A stretch of 64,000 bases of DNA from Gadus chalcogrammus (Eukaryota > Chordata > Actinopteri > Gadiformes > Gadidae): NCBI RefSeq assembly GCF_026213295.1, contig NC_079426.1, positions 1,257,659 through 1,321,658 of the forward strand, in the 5' to 3' direction. The notes beneath the pieces were generated by a model. The model had not been told where the DNA came from. It worked only from the letters and a program-made list of their open reading frames with translations, and did no database searches. Positions 1-52,170 of this stretch are shown piece after piece (the stretch's first letter is position 1; each line of letters begins with the position of its first letter). The position numbers were made by a program, and so were the translations under genes.

Positions 1-2860
1 TCAATAAATATGAATGATCCCCATCCCTAGTGACCGGGCCCTCCCAACCTTCTATCACCCCCTCATCTCTAGACACAGACCACACCTCCTCCCTGATGTC
101 ATCGTGCTGCTGCTGCTGCAACCCACATTCAACGCTAGGATGATCACCAAACCCACTGCCATCGCACTTGTGTTTTTAATGACTGTTTGACGCGACCGCG
201 AGCTGGGGACGGACACGTGAGACTTTGAGGGCAGCGCCCGGCGGCACATGTTGCACAAACACACGACACAAGCGCTTCTCTCCAGGAAGGTACTGCGGGT
301 GTGTTGCTGTGTGCAAAGCAATCACTCCTCCAGTACCCCTGTCAACTTGTATGAACGTATTTTATGATGATCGGGGAAGAAATAAATGACGCAGGCACAT
401 GTATTTAGAAAGTTTTATAAAAGGAAATTATTAATAAATTGTTTTATAATGTTTGTTTTTCAGATTTAAAAAGTCCCCTTTACTCAGGTAAAGGGGAGGT
501 GTCAAATAAATATTATTATTTTATGTGTTGAATGTATTAGTGATGAATAAAATGCGTTAACAAATGAGACTTAAATGATTAACCACAACTACCAAGCGTT
601 AAGCTAGAGGAAAACTAACCGCTTCTTCAACCTGCGCCGGAAGGCCGAGAGCTTACGTTCTCTAACCTGTGACTGTCTGCTCCGTATTAGTCTACTTTAA
701 CCTATTGAACCACGGCCACCAATAGGCTGCTTAAACGCTGGCATTTCAGACACTTCCTTCAATGCAAGGTTTCGGATTAAGCTACATGTTGGTAGAAGCG
801 GGCCCTGGCGACTCAGGGAAGAGAAGCTGTTATACGATTATTTTCATTCTGTGAAGAAAGCTCAGAGGGCTGTGCCGAGACGACTGGATCTCTCCAAGAC
901 ACCCAAGATGACTTCAGGGCAATCGGCACACCTCCCCAGGTGATGGGAAGCAGGCCCAGCGCGGTTCCTTCCCAGAAGTGTTTTCTTTCAGAGCCTGTCC
1001 AGTGACGTTCTCTCCCCTGGTGTTTATGTTCCGCTTTCAGTTTTAAGTGCAATTTCCATTTTTTTTTTCCCCCCCGCTCTTGTTTTGAAATCTGGTGACT
1101 CTTTTGGCTTGAGTGACTTCAAGGCCAGGCCCGGGTGAAAGCCTTCTTTGGACGATTGGTTGGTAATTATCTAAACATCTGGATCAGGACATGTACGTCT
1201 GATTTAGGAAATCCATCAGTGGCACTATTCTGATGTTAATCATGTAAAAGATTTCACATTTCTTGGAGCAAAGACAATAAATCGACTGCAAAGCTTTATG
1301 GTTAATGGTCTCCTGTGTGATCTTGATCAATATATAAAATAAATTGAAATGCATGGGTCATTGTTAACTGGTCTTCCATATGACTTTAGGAATAAAATAC
1401 ACGATTAATCACGAACCTTTAGTCATCTGCATTAACTCTACAGAACCAAGCTAGGTGCACCTTTCTGGCACGGGGAACTGATGGCATGACAAGTCTCTTG
1501 CTCTCCAAGATAATGTAAAGAGGTCCTTGATGCCAAAAGAGAAGTTTCTAATCTGTTGAAGAAAATACATTATTCAATGTCTACCTTCATGGTCAATGTG
1601 AATAAATGTTTTTTTTGTCAAACTGAAGTGGATGTAACATTGTTGGGATTTTTTTTTTAAAGAAGTTGCAAGGAAGAGTTCAATTACATCATTTATTAAT
1701 TATAAACAGGAGACAAACTACAGTGTTGCATCACTGGATATGAAAATCGAGGCAAAGTATGTACCTTTAATGCTTTAGTTCGATTGTACACCATGATGTA
1801 CATTCAACTTTTGGGTGGTCTTGTAAAATTGGCTTGCCGAAGGCTGGAATCATTGGGCAACGTTTGTTGACCTTCTGTTGCTGCTGGTTGACAGTTTCCA
1901 CCAGAATCAATCGTTTCTGTTAACGTTGCAACGGATCATGCGCGTAAGAGGTTGCATTTGGGATCAAATCAAATTCATTAGGGACGTTATTCGCTTTGGT
2001 TAGTCAAGAAATAATAAAATGCTGGAAAACGCTGGAGAAGTTTTTGGTAACTAAATAAGCATTGTTTATTTGTATTTTGAATACTGCAGATGGTCGAACT
2101 ACTAGGCCTGAGAGAAACGGTACACGGGTGGATGAACGAAAAAAATGACAAAACGGACTTTGGCCATGAAGTGACAGCATTTCCCAGCCAGCAGTCTGTT
2201 GACTTGGCGAAGGCCGGTTAGCACCTGAGAGAGTCGGGCCACGCCGTCGGCCCAGCGTGACTGCGGTTCCCTGCACTGTGTTCTTCTAGGCTGTGAGAAC
2301 CATGGACCTATTAAAAAAATGAGAACGCGGTCCGCTGGGAGCACAGCATGCGGACATGGCTGTCATGGCAATACTAGTCAATAGTGCGGAGAAAGGTGAT
2401 TTTAACATTTTCAAACCGATCGCCAGATCCCACGTTTTATTGCTTAAATGACGGAAGTGCATATAGGATGGTCGTGTCAGAAATAACTTCATTTTTTTGC
2501 GTTTCTTTCCTGCCATCAATATATGTGTATTCGCTCTGATCATAAAGCGGGGTCGGTGCTATAGCTGCCACAGAGTGAGAGCAGCTTAGTTAAGAAGATG
2601 CGGGATAAATGACAGTGAAGGACAGCAGGCTATAGTGTACATGAGGCCTATAGCAGATATATATTCCTTATCCAAAGTCCAAGTCTAGACAGCCACAGCA
2701 ATCCTTTAGAAAGGCACATACCACCCTCTCTGAAAGCAAACTGAAGACCCTAAGCAATAACGAAGACCTCCCTGTCTTTAACCGGCCAATAAATGGAGAA
2801 TCCTACCACCGCTTTGACAGATAGTTTCTAGGGGAAAGGAAGGATGTCAATTAAAATCAT
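1..2860. other. no gene recognised
   Basis: Only short frames without recognisable domains, splice structure or family resemblance. A/T-rich non-coding sequence with short A and T runs. Possibly ide downstream flank. Confidence 0.5.
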
Positions 2861-2866
2861 TTTATT
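2861..2866 (-). terminator. ide: possible ide polyadenylation signal
   Basis: First AATAAA on the minus strand downstream of the ide stop codon at 3634, which would give a 3'UTR of roughly 790 nt. Other AATAAA hexamers occur farther down, so this choice is tentative. Confidence 0.35.
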
Positions 2867-3633
2867 TACTGATAAAAACAAAAAGCAAGTAGGGGAACCC
2901 CTGAGATGAAGTCCATATATTTCACAACTCTAGAAAAACAGAATAAACAAAACAATAAAGGTTTAAAATCAAACGTTTCAGGGGCATGCTTTCTCAACCA
3001 AAAACAAGCAGATTATAGGAGCACTCTGACCATCCCAGCATTCTAGCAAGACATTTCAAAACCTTTCCAACCTTTGATTAAAACCCTCCCTCACGAGGCA
3101 AACATTCCTCAATACACATGGACCTCAATAAAATATAACTTCTGTCGCGCGACGGCGTCAGGGCTCATCGTTTTGGGGGCGGGGGGGGTGATCGTGGAGC
3201 CTCAAGCGGTCGATACGCAACACAAGTGTTAAAAGACAAAACACGAAAACGCAAGATAAAAATAAAAGACCTTCATGTGAGCTAATGTCCTGGATTGCTA
3301 CAGCTTAATGTCCATCATGACAAAGAGAAAGAACCTATTGTTGCGCAGCATCCGTGTGATACTCTATTAAAACAGTTCTGCCTCGACGTAATTTGACGCG
3401 TGTTTGTGTGCGTGTGCGTGTGTGTGTACGTGCGTCCACTGCATGGAGTGGAGCATGCTCATGCACGCTCTTCCCCCCCCCGCCCCCCCCCCTGCCTCTG
3501 CTCCACGCGCCCCCAGGTCCTGCCCAGGTGTTGCCCCCTCAGGAGGTGTGGGAGACGGTGGCTGGTGGCTGGAGTGGGTGATGAGGGTCCCGGGAGGGGG
3601 GGGGTTGGGGGGATGAGGGGGGGGGGGGGTGCT

Positions 3634-29734
<26,101 letters not shown>

Positions 29735-30210
29735 ACTTCGGACCCATGGATAACAAATCCTCGATTTCAGAACGCCATTTTTAAAAGACTAAAGCAGACG
29801 ATGCCAGAACCAAACGATTGATACAATAAATTGGATTATTAATAAATGTATATTAGTACTCGTTCATAAAAGTATCTATTATCAGCAGATAAATCGATGG
29901 GAAACGCAGAACGGGGACTCTTTATGGTTTAAAATTCAAAGAATGAGAGGAAGTTCGATTAATTGTCCTGTTCCTTCATTTCAATGGAAGATAATTTGAG
30001 ACCGAGATTGAAGAACTGTATAGCTAGAAATAGCCACTAGATGGAGACCGAGCTCCAACACAGTATGGTTGACCTTATCACTGTTATAACAGAGAATGTC
30101 CAAAAGACGGGCTCTGGTTATAGCTAGTTATGATTCCTATGTGGGATTGGCTACATGATACATGGTGGGAGTCTGGGTCCCATGAAAAAGTACAACCAAA
30201 TAAGCCCTAT

Positions 30211-30269
<59 letters not shown>

Positions 30270-31282
30270 TTTCCTCCTGTATTAGTTCCAATTTCCTATG
30301 TGAATGGTTTTCCATTATGACGGTGGTGAGAAGGGCAGGGGCCCTCGTCATGTGGCCCCTGAGGGGCATCTAGATCCGGCAATTCATACATAGGACAGGG
30401 CGGCGACGGAGCTGTCTTCGTAGGACTGTGATTCAGGGCTTTCTTGGGGAAGTTGTGTGGATAGAGAAGCTCGACACGTCAGGGCTGTGTGGCAGGCTAC
30501 ATTTTGTGTGCCTGGAACTGTTTCGGGGAAATTTTCATTGAACCATCCTTCTCGTAGGTCACGGAGTAGTCATGCATAGATACATAGAGAAGAGCGCCAA
30601 GGCCAATCATATCCCGTGGGATAGATAAAGGTTTATCTAATCGTAAACCTCCCGTGGCCCGATACATTATATTCTTCCATTGAGACCATGGATGAGATCA
30701 CCGTTGCACATAATTACAGCTGCAAGCAATAATCAGTGAACTTGCAACCTCAATTGGCCCAAACCTGTGGTGCAGGTTATCCCGCATGCCACTTTAAGGC
30801 CCACAGTCAATGTTTGCTCTAATCTGATCTACCGGACCAAAAATCCACAATTCTGTAATGATGATTCATTGATGAAAGGGGGCGTTTTAGCCTAATAGCC
30901 TAGGTAGTTTGACCAATGCATTGGGGGTTGGTGGGAGCTTATAGGACCATAAACGGTCGTTGTTAATAGTCCCATAGTGGATGGTCATTCATTCATTCTT
31001 TACTCGAGCATTCAGAGATCGGAATGTATAATGCACAGTCACTCCAGCGCAGAAGACGGGAGAACTGTTGCACAAACGAAGGTCGTCCTACAGAAATGAA
31101 AGGGAAATCGAGTCCACGTGACACGAAGCGAAACCTCGGCTGGTTTGATTGGCTGAACCCCATGGACTTTGACTCGCCCTCAAAAAGGGACCCAAAAAAC
31201 AAATCTAAATTGTCATTTCGAATCACTTTTCCATTCCGAGTACGGGCTACACCGTTGAACGAGTTGCAGTGGAGACGTTACG
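29735..31282. promoter_or_regulatory. ide/kmo head-to-head intergenic region
   Basis: 1548 bp between the two start codons. It holds both 5' leaders and presumably both promoters. No TATA box could be placed with confidence. It includes a (TTTA)n array; the rest has no recognised coding content. Confidence 0.6.
30210..30272. repeat. (TTTA)n tetranucleotide array
   Basis: About 16 perfect units between ide and kmo. Confidence 0.95.
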
Positions 31283-38328
<7,046 letters not shown>

Positions 38329-38445
38329 GTAAAAATGAACCTTTCCGCTATCGGAAACTCCGAATTCAGAGGTCATGCTCAGAATCTGTCTGATTTATGT
38401 GTCACCCTGTTAATTGTTGCTTTTAGTCACTTTGATGTTTTCTTG

Positions 38446-38451
38446 AATAAA
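38446..38451 (+). terminator. kmo: kmo polyadenylation signal
   Basis: AATAAA 118 nt after the kmo stop codon, followed by a T/G-rich stretch typical of a cleavage-stimulating element. It implies a short 3'UTR. Confidence 0.7.
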
Positions 38452-38911
38452 TCAATTGTTTTGCCTCTTTGATGCTCTTTAACATTTTTGGCCACAATCA
38501 TATGAGTTTAGGAGTTTCTCACTATTTATCTCAAAGATTAACATTGCATCCACTTCAGTCATTGTTTTTCTTTTTCGCCTACTTCTCTTCAAATCCCCTC
38601 CACTTGCATTAGTGCGGGGGAGGTCCAAAGGCTCCCTGATGGATTCACAGCAAATAAGGTTATTATTGGCGATGGAAATCCATCCATCAAGTCTATATAT
38701 ATCTGGCAGGCGTCCGGGGAGTGTAGATGGGATTTCGTTTGTCTTGGGAGCAGTTTCATTTTATTTCCTGGCCTCCTAATTTAAGTCTCAGCCGCCTCAC
38801 ATAAAATTAAATCAGATGTCCAAAATTAATTCGTTCAACCCTGAAAATAGAGATAAAATCAGATGAAAATCACACACAAACACCTGCAGGTTTAGCCTAA
38901 AATAGTATCTC

Positions 38912-38917
38912 TTTATT
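38912..38917 (-). terminator. opn3: likely opn3 polyadenylation signal
   Basis: AATAAA on the minus strand about 675 nt past the opn3 stop. With the kmo signal at 38446 it leaves a gap of roughly 430 bp between the two converging transcripts. Confidence 0.5.
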
Positions 38918-39012
38918 GAACCTGTAAACGCACACAAAAAAGCAAACAATGGAGAGAGAGGGAGTGAGCTATGTCCTATGACTAAGTGCTAAGACGTAGA
39001 CCATTAACCCCA

Positions 39013-39122
39013 ACACCACCAGCCTATGAACTGACGTGAAACACCACCAGCCTATGAACTGACGTGACACACCACCAGCCTGTATGAACTGACGTGAAAC
39101 ACCACCAGCCTATGAACTGACG
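39013..39122. repeat. minisatellite, about 27-bp unit, four copies
   Basis: Unit CACCACCAGCCTATGAACTG plus ACGTGAA. Lies in the probable opn3 3'UTR. Confidence 0.9.
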
Positions 39123-39591
39123 TGTTAGGCACCACAGTCACAGGCAGCAACCCCAAAGCCCTCCAACCCGCCATACAACTCAGCCGCTTGAACCAGGCTA
39201 AGGTAACTCACGTGACCAACTAAACCGATCTCAAAGGACCGGCATTTAAAAACATGAATAATATCCAAAACATGACGAGTAAAATTGCACCTGAATAATT
39301 ACCCATTCCCGGGTCTTATTTTACCTTCGTTACATTTTTATGACCCATTGGAAGTCTCTACGAGATACACAAGGGGAACCAGGTGTTGGTAGTAGTGGAT
39401 CATCAGCCGGTGCCCTCCTGGAAGCGGTCCATGTACCATGAGCTGGTCACCTGTACCACCAGGTCATCCAGACGGGCAGTGGAAGAGCCGTTCTGTCCCA
39501 GGTGGCCAGAGAACATCTGTTTCGGGTCGGTGTTTCCAAGGCGTATTTATACACACAGAAGAGCAGGACGGAGGGGGGGGGGACCCCCGCA

Positions 39592-46287
<6,696 letters not shown>

Positions 46288-46831
46288 TGCGTGGATAACT
46301 TCAGTGGCAGCATGGTGGAGGAGAGTGGTGTGCGCACATACCGCGTAAAATGCCGCGAAGCCCCGTCTTCGTAAATTCCATCAGCCCAGCCGATCGAGTT
46401 CAAACCTGCGCGACTGATTTGGACAGAAACTGGGTCAGTTGTCCAACAGGAGTCCAGGGGAGCGAGAGCCGCGAGTTGGGCGGGGGTTCTTTCCCTCGTC
46501 AGCTCGTCAACAACATAAGTGAACAAAGTGTTGATGTCATTGCGCCGCAAGTGGATTGTTGGATGGACTGTGCGATTTGCAGAAGCACTCTGAAATGTCA
46601 GCATACATTTGCACTTTCATTCGGATGTGTGATTCATATCGACCCAATTAGATGGGACGCAGACCGTATTTCTAGAGTCCAAACCAGATGTAACCAAATA
46701 CTAGACCATCCCAATGTAAATGAGCTTTGCATTTTGGTTTGTCATTCCCATTGGCTTCCATTCCTTGATGTCCTCCCAAGATCTTAAAACAATTATTTGT
46801 AGAATTGCTTGGATATTGTCTCTCTCTCTCC

Positions 46832-46832
<1 letters not shown>

Positions 46833-46863
<31 letters not shown>
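46833..46863. repeat. poly(C) run, 31 bases
   Basis: Preceded by a short CT tract, about 550 bp upstream of the opn3 start codon. Length may be affected by sequencing or assembly. Confidence 0.9.
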
Positions 46864-47015
46864 AGCAGAGACGTTTTTATATTAATAACCTAACCTGATC
46901 TATGATCATGTTAAAGATGCCTGACTCATTCTGAAAGTGTGTATGTGGCAGCTGTTTGTAATTATTCTTGCGTTTTGATCTTATTCATCTACTGCAGTTT
47001 CAGCATGAACCTTAC

Positions 47016-47578
47016 TTATGCCGCTTTTCCACTGCATGGTACCAGCTCGACTCGACACGACTCGACTCGACTCGACTCAGCTCGCCTTTTTTGCGTTTCC
47101 ACCGCGATCTAGTACCTCAAGTGGCTGCTTTTTCTAGTACCGCCTCGCTCTAGGTTCCAAGCGGCTGAGCCGATGCTAAAAGGTGACGTCGCCAGACGGC
47201 CGGCCACTGATTGGCCAGAGAGTGTGACGAAGTCGCGAGAGCGACATGGCAACCATGCTGGTAACGATAGAACAGCCATAGTAGCGCCGCAGCCAACATA
47301 TTCCACTTCTTCAACATGCCAGCTAATAATACGAACACGAATACCATCGCATCGATGTTCTCCATTGTTGTTATGTGGGTTCTGTCCATGTGTGGGTTAC
47401 GTAGGTGTTGTTTGCGTCGCGTACAAAAATACGTCACGGCCCTTTCGCGCAGACGACCCCGCCCACGTCCCGGAGGTACTATTTGCGGTGGAAAAGCACC
47501 CGCGCTGCTACCGTGTCGAGTCGTGTCGAGTCGTGTCGTGTCGAGTCGAGCTACATGTGCGGTGGAAAAGCGGCATTA
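47016..47578. mobile_element. second PIF/Harbinger-like MITE
   Basis: Element 47019-47575 (557 bp) is flanked by TTA on both sides. The left end is TGCCGCTTTTCCACTGCA; the right end complements it with one mismatch. Subterminal CGACTCGACTCGAC stretches are also inverted. Ends, target site and length parallel the element at 26699-27267, so they are probably subfamilies of one group. Confidence 0.82.
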
Positions 47579-47696
47579 TATTCCCCCTGAAACTTTGCAG
47601 CTTCAGTATCTTCCAATCAAGGATTCAGGGCTACCAGGTACCGGAAAACAAAACAACATCGATCTGTGTCCTGTTCCTCACGTGCCTCACGTGCCA

Positions 47697-47936
47697 AGGT
47701 GGTGCTGGACCTGGAGGTGGAGCTGGACTAGGCCCAGCGGGGGGGGTGGTGGTGCTGGACCTGGAGGTGGAGCTGGACTAGGCCCAGCGGGGGGGGGGTG
47801 GTGCTGGACCTGGAGGTGGAGCTGGACTAGGCCCAGCGGGGGGGGGGTGGTGCTGGACCTGGAGGTGGAGCTGGACTAGGCCCAGCGGGGGGGGGGGGGT
47901 GGTGCTGGACCTGGAGGTGGAGCTGGACTAGGCCGA
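47697..47936. repeat. minisatellite, about 48-bp unit, five copies
   Basis: Unit: GTGGTGCTGGACCTGGAGGT then GGAGCTGGACTAGGCCCAGC plus 7-12 G. Gly/Pro-rich frames across it have no start or context as genes. Confidence 0.95.
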
Positions 47937-48412
47937 GCTCCAGCCGTCTGCAGAGAGGAGCCTCTCATTTCTTCCGGCTGTGGAGATCTTGAAGTCTGGC
48001 CTCCTAAGCTCCACTCCCACTCAGCCTTCTCTTCCATTATGCATAATGGGGGCACTTGAGCCTGTTTTTTAAATGCATGTTTGAGGTTCGAAGATCATTT
48101 GCTGGCAAAACGGGGTTTATGAACTTGAAAGGGTTGATAGAAAACACTTCTTTGAAGTTCTTATTCGCATATTCCCTATTTTTTTGTCTTTTTTAATGAA
48201 AGACCAAAAAAGTCTTGTTACTATTTTTTTTCTTTTTGGTCCGGGCTGGACTACATGTATGCCTTTTGAAATACATGAAAAGTATGAAGGCCTTATTGTG
48301 TTCAATATTCACTATTTTATTATTTATCTTCCAATTCGCTTTGTCTTCAGATGTGTCAAGTCCTGGAGATCATTGACGCGCAGTTTGACCACTATAGTAT
48401 TGAGTGATCATG

Positions 48413-48637
48413 TAAATGGACTGCATTTATATAGCGCTTTTCTAACCATTGGCCACTCAAAGCGCTTTACAATATTGCCTCACATTCACCATTCACGCAC
48501 ACATTCACACACCGACGGCGGAGTCAACCATGCAAGGCGACAGACAGCTCGTCGGGAGCTAACAGTCAGGGTTAGGTGCCTTGCTCAAGGACACCTAAGA
48601 TATGATGAAGTCATCATTGATGACTTCATCATATCTT
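48413..48637. repeat. dispersed teleost repeat ending in a palindrome
   Basis: 48413-48596 starts TAAATGGACTGCATTTATAT and includes CTCAAAGCGCTTTACA and CCTTGCTCAAGGACAC, a segment I recognise as widely dispersed in fish genomes; class not assigned. It is followed at 48597-48637 by a perfect palindrome with 20-bp arms and a single-base centre at 48617. Confidence 0.75.
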
Positions 48638-48639
48638 CT

Positions 48640-50130
48640 GATTAATGCTGACCTCGGTATTGCGCATGCTGTAGTGGGAAGACATGAACTTGTCTTTGCC
48701 AGTAAACAACTTGCTACATGAGGATTCATAGGGCCAAACTCTAAATGCCTTATTGCTGTCAATATATGTATGTTCTACTTGTTTCATTGAAACCCTTCTT
48801 CCTGTTGTCTTGAGCATGATTTGTTGTTGCCTGTTTGTCTATAAGCAAAAGGTTAATCATTGGGTTGATGGTGGGGGTCAACTTTGAGTGTTGATCTAAT
48901 CATTTATACTCACAAAACAGACTTAAACAGAGTCTTAATTTGGGGTCATTAATGTCACCATCAATGTTGTTGCTGTTTTTTTCACTTATAAACTACATAA
49001 AATAACATCATGAGGTACACAAAATATTACCACATTGAAGATCTTCAAAAGATATTTAAGATATTTTAAGACATTATATAATTTTTCAATCTATCACAAT
49101 GAGGGACCCATAATGGTGTATAGATATGAATACGTCAGTCAAATCCCTGTGATGACGTTCAGAAGAGGCTGGGTAAAAAAATAGCTTTAGCTATTTTCTT
49201 TCTCTGCATCTTTAGCGAATGACATGAATAATTCATGGTGGCGAGCGAGCCGTATCTTTGGAAAGCCTGTGTGGGAACGGAAGCCCTGGTTGGTCAGTGC
49301 TGGCATAACGCGACATGATAAAGTGGGAGCGGTTGTGTGGGCATGTGCATGTGGAGCTGCACTCTCCTGTCATTTCAAGACCGGCAATCATAATTGAAAA
49401 GGTTATCACTGTCACAAGGGGGCTAGGAACCTCCTCAGAGGTGAGGGAGGAAGGGAGGAGGAGGGGAGAACGATGAGGCCTCAGAGGCCTCAGGGCATGG
49501 GTTGTTGGGGATACTCTCCTAGACTAATTAAAACGTTGGTTTGACATGTCTCGCGTGAGAAATGCTGAGGCAGTTTCAAACCCAACACCGTTGGATGATA
49601 AATAATTTCACGATTAATTACTAAACAATGACCAAAAACACGTTACTACTGACACAATAAGTAACTGCTATGTTTTCAAAATGGAGACGGTCATTGCGAT
49701 TGCAATGTACAACCCCCATTATTGGGGGCTCCATGTCTATTATTTCTCCCTTGAGTTGAGGTACAGATCCATAATTGTGTGTGAGGTGTTGCAGTACTGT
49801 TCCTCCTGTGTTTCACATGTGTACCGTCGTGTAACAGATCCCTGAACCAGGCAGCGAAAAACCTGCAGGACAAAAGACAAAGATTCCTGCAATGCAAACT
49901 CTGAAATTACCATGAAAAGACAATGCCCTTATAAGGGTTGCCTAAACATAGTCACTTTCTGATCAATAAAGAGGTCACTATTCCCATTGCAACTAAGACA
50001 GTGAGAACGTGTATCTTACCCAGCACCCTATGCAATGTTTGATTGGTTTGGTTGTGTGAGTCACGTCATCGTCAGCTGAATATGAAAGACCCGGAGTTAG
50101 GCAGGGCTGTTTAAGGGCTGTCTTGCTGCC
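48640..50130. other. no gene recognised
   Basis: Non-coding on both strands as far as I can see; no long frame, splice structure or known repeat end. Confidence 0.5.
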
Positions 50131-50133
50131 CAA

Positions 50134-50134
<1 letters not shown>

Positions 50135-50211
<77 letters not shown>
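50135..50211. repeat. (CA)n microsatellite
   Basis: About 38 units. Confidence 0.97.
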
Positions 50212-50213
<2 letters not shown>

Positions 50214-51984
50214 CCTCTTGCAGACAGACTCAGAATCTTGAGCCCATTTATTAGGGAACAGGTGTTATCGGGATTCCATCACTGCATTCCCAGAATCCTG
50301 CATTGTGAAAGTCTTCCCTTTTTTTTTTTAAATGTACAATGGCATTTTATTCTACATACAAAACAACCATAGTATTTTTCAGGAGTCCACGACCACCCTG
50401 CCCGTTTTGACACACAAAAGTAATTTGACACTTCTGGGATGAGCCAATGATTCATCTGTTTGGAAGGTTTTGTTGGAGACAAACAAAGAATCTTCAGGCA
50501 ACAGATGTGACAGCTGTGACTGCTCTCTCTCTCCTTCGTCTGCTGGGTCCTCTGTGTTTGCCTACCTGCTACAGGTAGCCAGTGGGCGGGGCTGAGAGGC
50601 TTGTCAGCTGATGAGGTGCACCTGTGCAGGTCTGCCACGCAGGCTTTAGCCAGTCTCTCTGTCCACAGAGGCAGGTGGGCTTGGGTTCTGTTTAGGGTGG
50701 TTCCTTAAGGTTTTGGACCTTTGGATTGGTTCCATGTTTTGTGTTAACACTATTCAACATCCCCACAGCACACTTTCCACTGCCCATATACATAGGCTAA
50801 TCGAAAGAATTGTGTGTTTGGTCAGTAGTTCAGTTGGTTGGTCACATATGTTGGTTTGCTGTTCAGGTTTGGTTTGTTGCATTTTGTTTGGGTATTTCCA
50901 ACATGGTAAAGATGGTTTGTTGTTCCCAGTATTTGTTTTGTCTGTCTGGGTAAGTTTCCTCCGTTCTGGCTCGGTCGGTCCTTGTGATTTTGGTACTGGT
51001 TTTCTGTCCAAACCATATAATCGCACATTTTCTAATCTTCCATACGCTACACTAATCCCTTTACAGATTTCATGATACTTACTTTATTCTAATAAATAAC
51101 TTTATCCCTTATCATGTGTGGATCCCGATCTTTGCTCTGACCCGAGCCTCGTCTTAATGCAGCCAAGGAGATGGATATCAACACAATGGGAGAGTATTAT
51201 CAATAATTGTTCGATGATTGTGTTGTACAATAAAACACAGTAAAGATTCAATATGACTGGCAAAATAAAGAATAAGAATAAAATATGTGTTGGGCAAATT
51301 ATAGAGAAGCTGAGATTATAGATTTCATATCAAAAGGTGAAGGGCTGAAAAAATTTAAGAAATATATTTAAGAAATATAGGCCTACTCAAAGCCCAAATC
51401 ATTGATATCATAACCTATCCAATGTTAAAGAAATTTGAATTTGAATGGTAACAATTCCGTCTGGTGTTAAATCCTCGTTCTCGTTTTGAACGTCTCACTC
51501 ATGGCCGATCACATGTTCTTTCTGATTAGCTCTTATTGAGATCACCTGTCACGCACCCCTTTATAAAAGGTGGACACAATGGGTTTGGTTTACTTTGCAT
51601 CGGCCTGTGTCATTCGAGGTTGAGTTTAGGGAGTGTTGAAAGTTTTCGATCTAGATTGCAGATCACTATTGTCACTTTATACAAACTGGAAGCATGTGTT
51701 GTTGTGTGTTTGTTTTTGTGGGCATTTCACTGAGCAGCCCAGACCAATATTGCTACCAGCATGGCACTTCGAAACAGACCACCGCAGTGAGTAAAAGTAA
51801 TTTTCCTTTATTAAATATTGAAGTTTTTGGGCTGTCTCCTCGGACACAAGCCATCAGTAACCGTGCTCTTTGCACCTTGACATGCATGTTGCCGCTGTTT
51901 GTTAACCTAGCTTTGCTGATTTGTATCTTGTGATGTGTGTGTGTGTTTTTCTTAACAGGTGTTAGATGACTGACTGACAAGATC

Positions 51985-52015
51985 TATGGGGGGGCCCCCT
52001 TTGGGCCCCCCCATA
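51985..52015. other. GC-rich perfect hairpin
   Basis: 13-bp arms around a CCTTT loop, including seven G facing seven C. Would be very stable as RNA. No U-tract or gene nearby to give it a role. Confidence 0.75.
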
Positions 52016-52113
52016 CCAACTTAGTCTTCAAAGGAATCTAGTGCCATGGGACTCCAGTGTCTTCAAAACATCCTCTGAATACATGTGTATGAATGGTCCA
52101 CCGAAGGGTTGAT

Positions 52114-52170
52114 CTGGAAGCCACCACGGTCCACGCAGTAATCTGCTGCGTGGGCCGTAGTGGCTTCCAG
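52114..52170. other. 25-bp-arm hairpin
   Basis: Arms 52114-52138 and 52146-52170 pair at 23 of 25 positions around a 7-base loop; arm starts CTGGAAGCCACCACGG. Shape is compatible with a small transposon relic or a short RNA hairpin; neither is shown. Confidence 0.7.

Noticed and set aside
2004..2543. Overlapping minus-strand frames of 80-90 codons
   Set aside because: No recognisable domain, no splice partners; expected by chance.
47150..47437. 95-codon minus-strand frame beginning within the second MITE
   Set aside because: Vaguely like the N-terminus of Harbinger transposase-type proteins, but too short and without catalytic motifs to call.
47173..47879. 200-codon Gly/Pro-rich frame
   Set aside because: Runs from a MITE into a 48-bp minisatellite and has no independent gene evidence.
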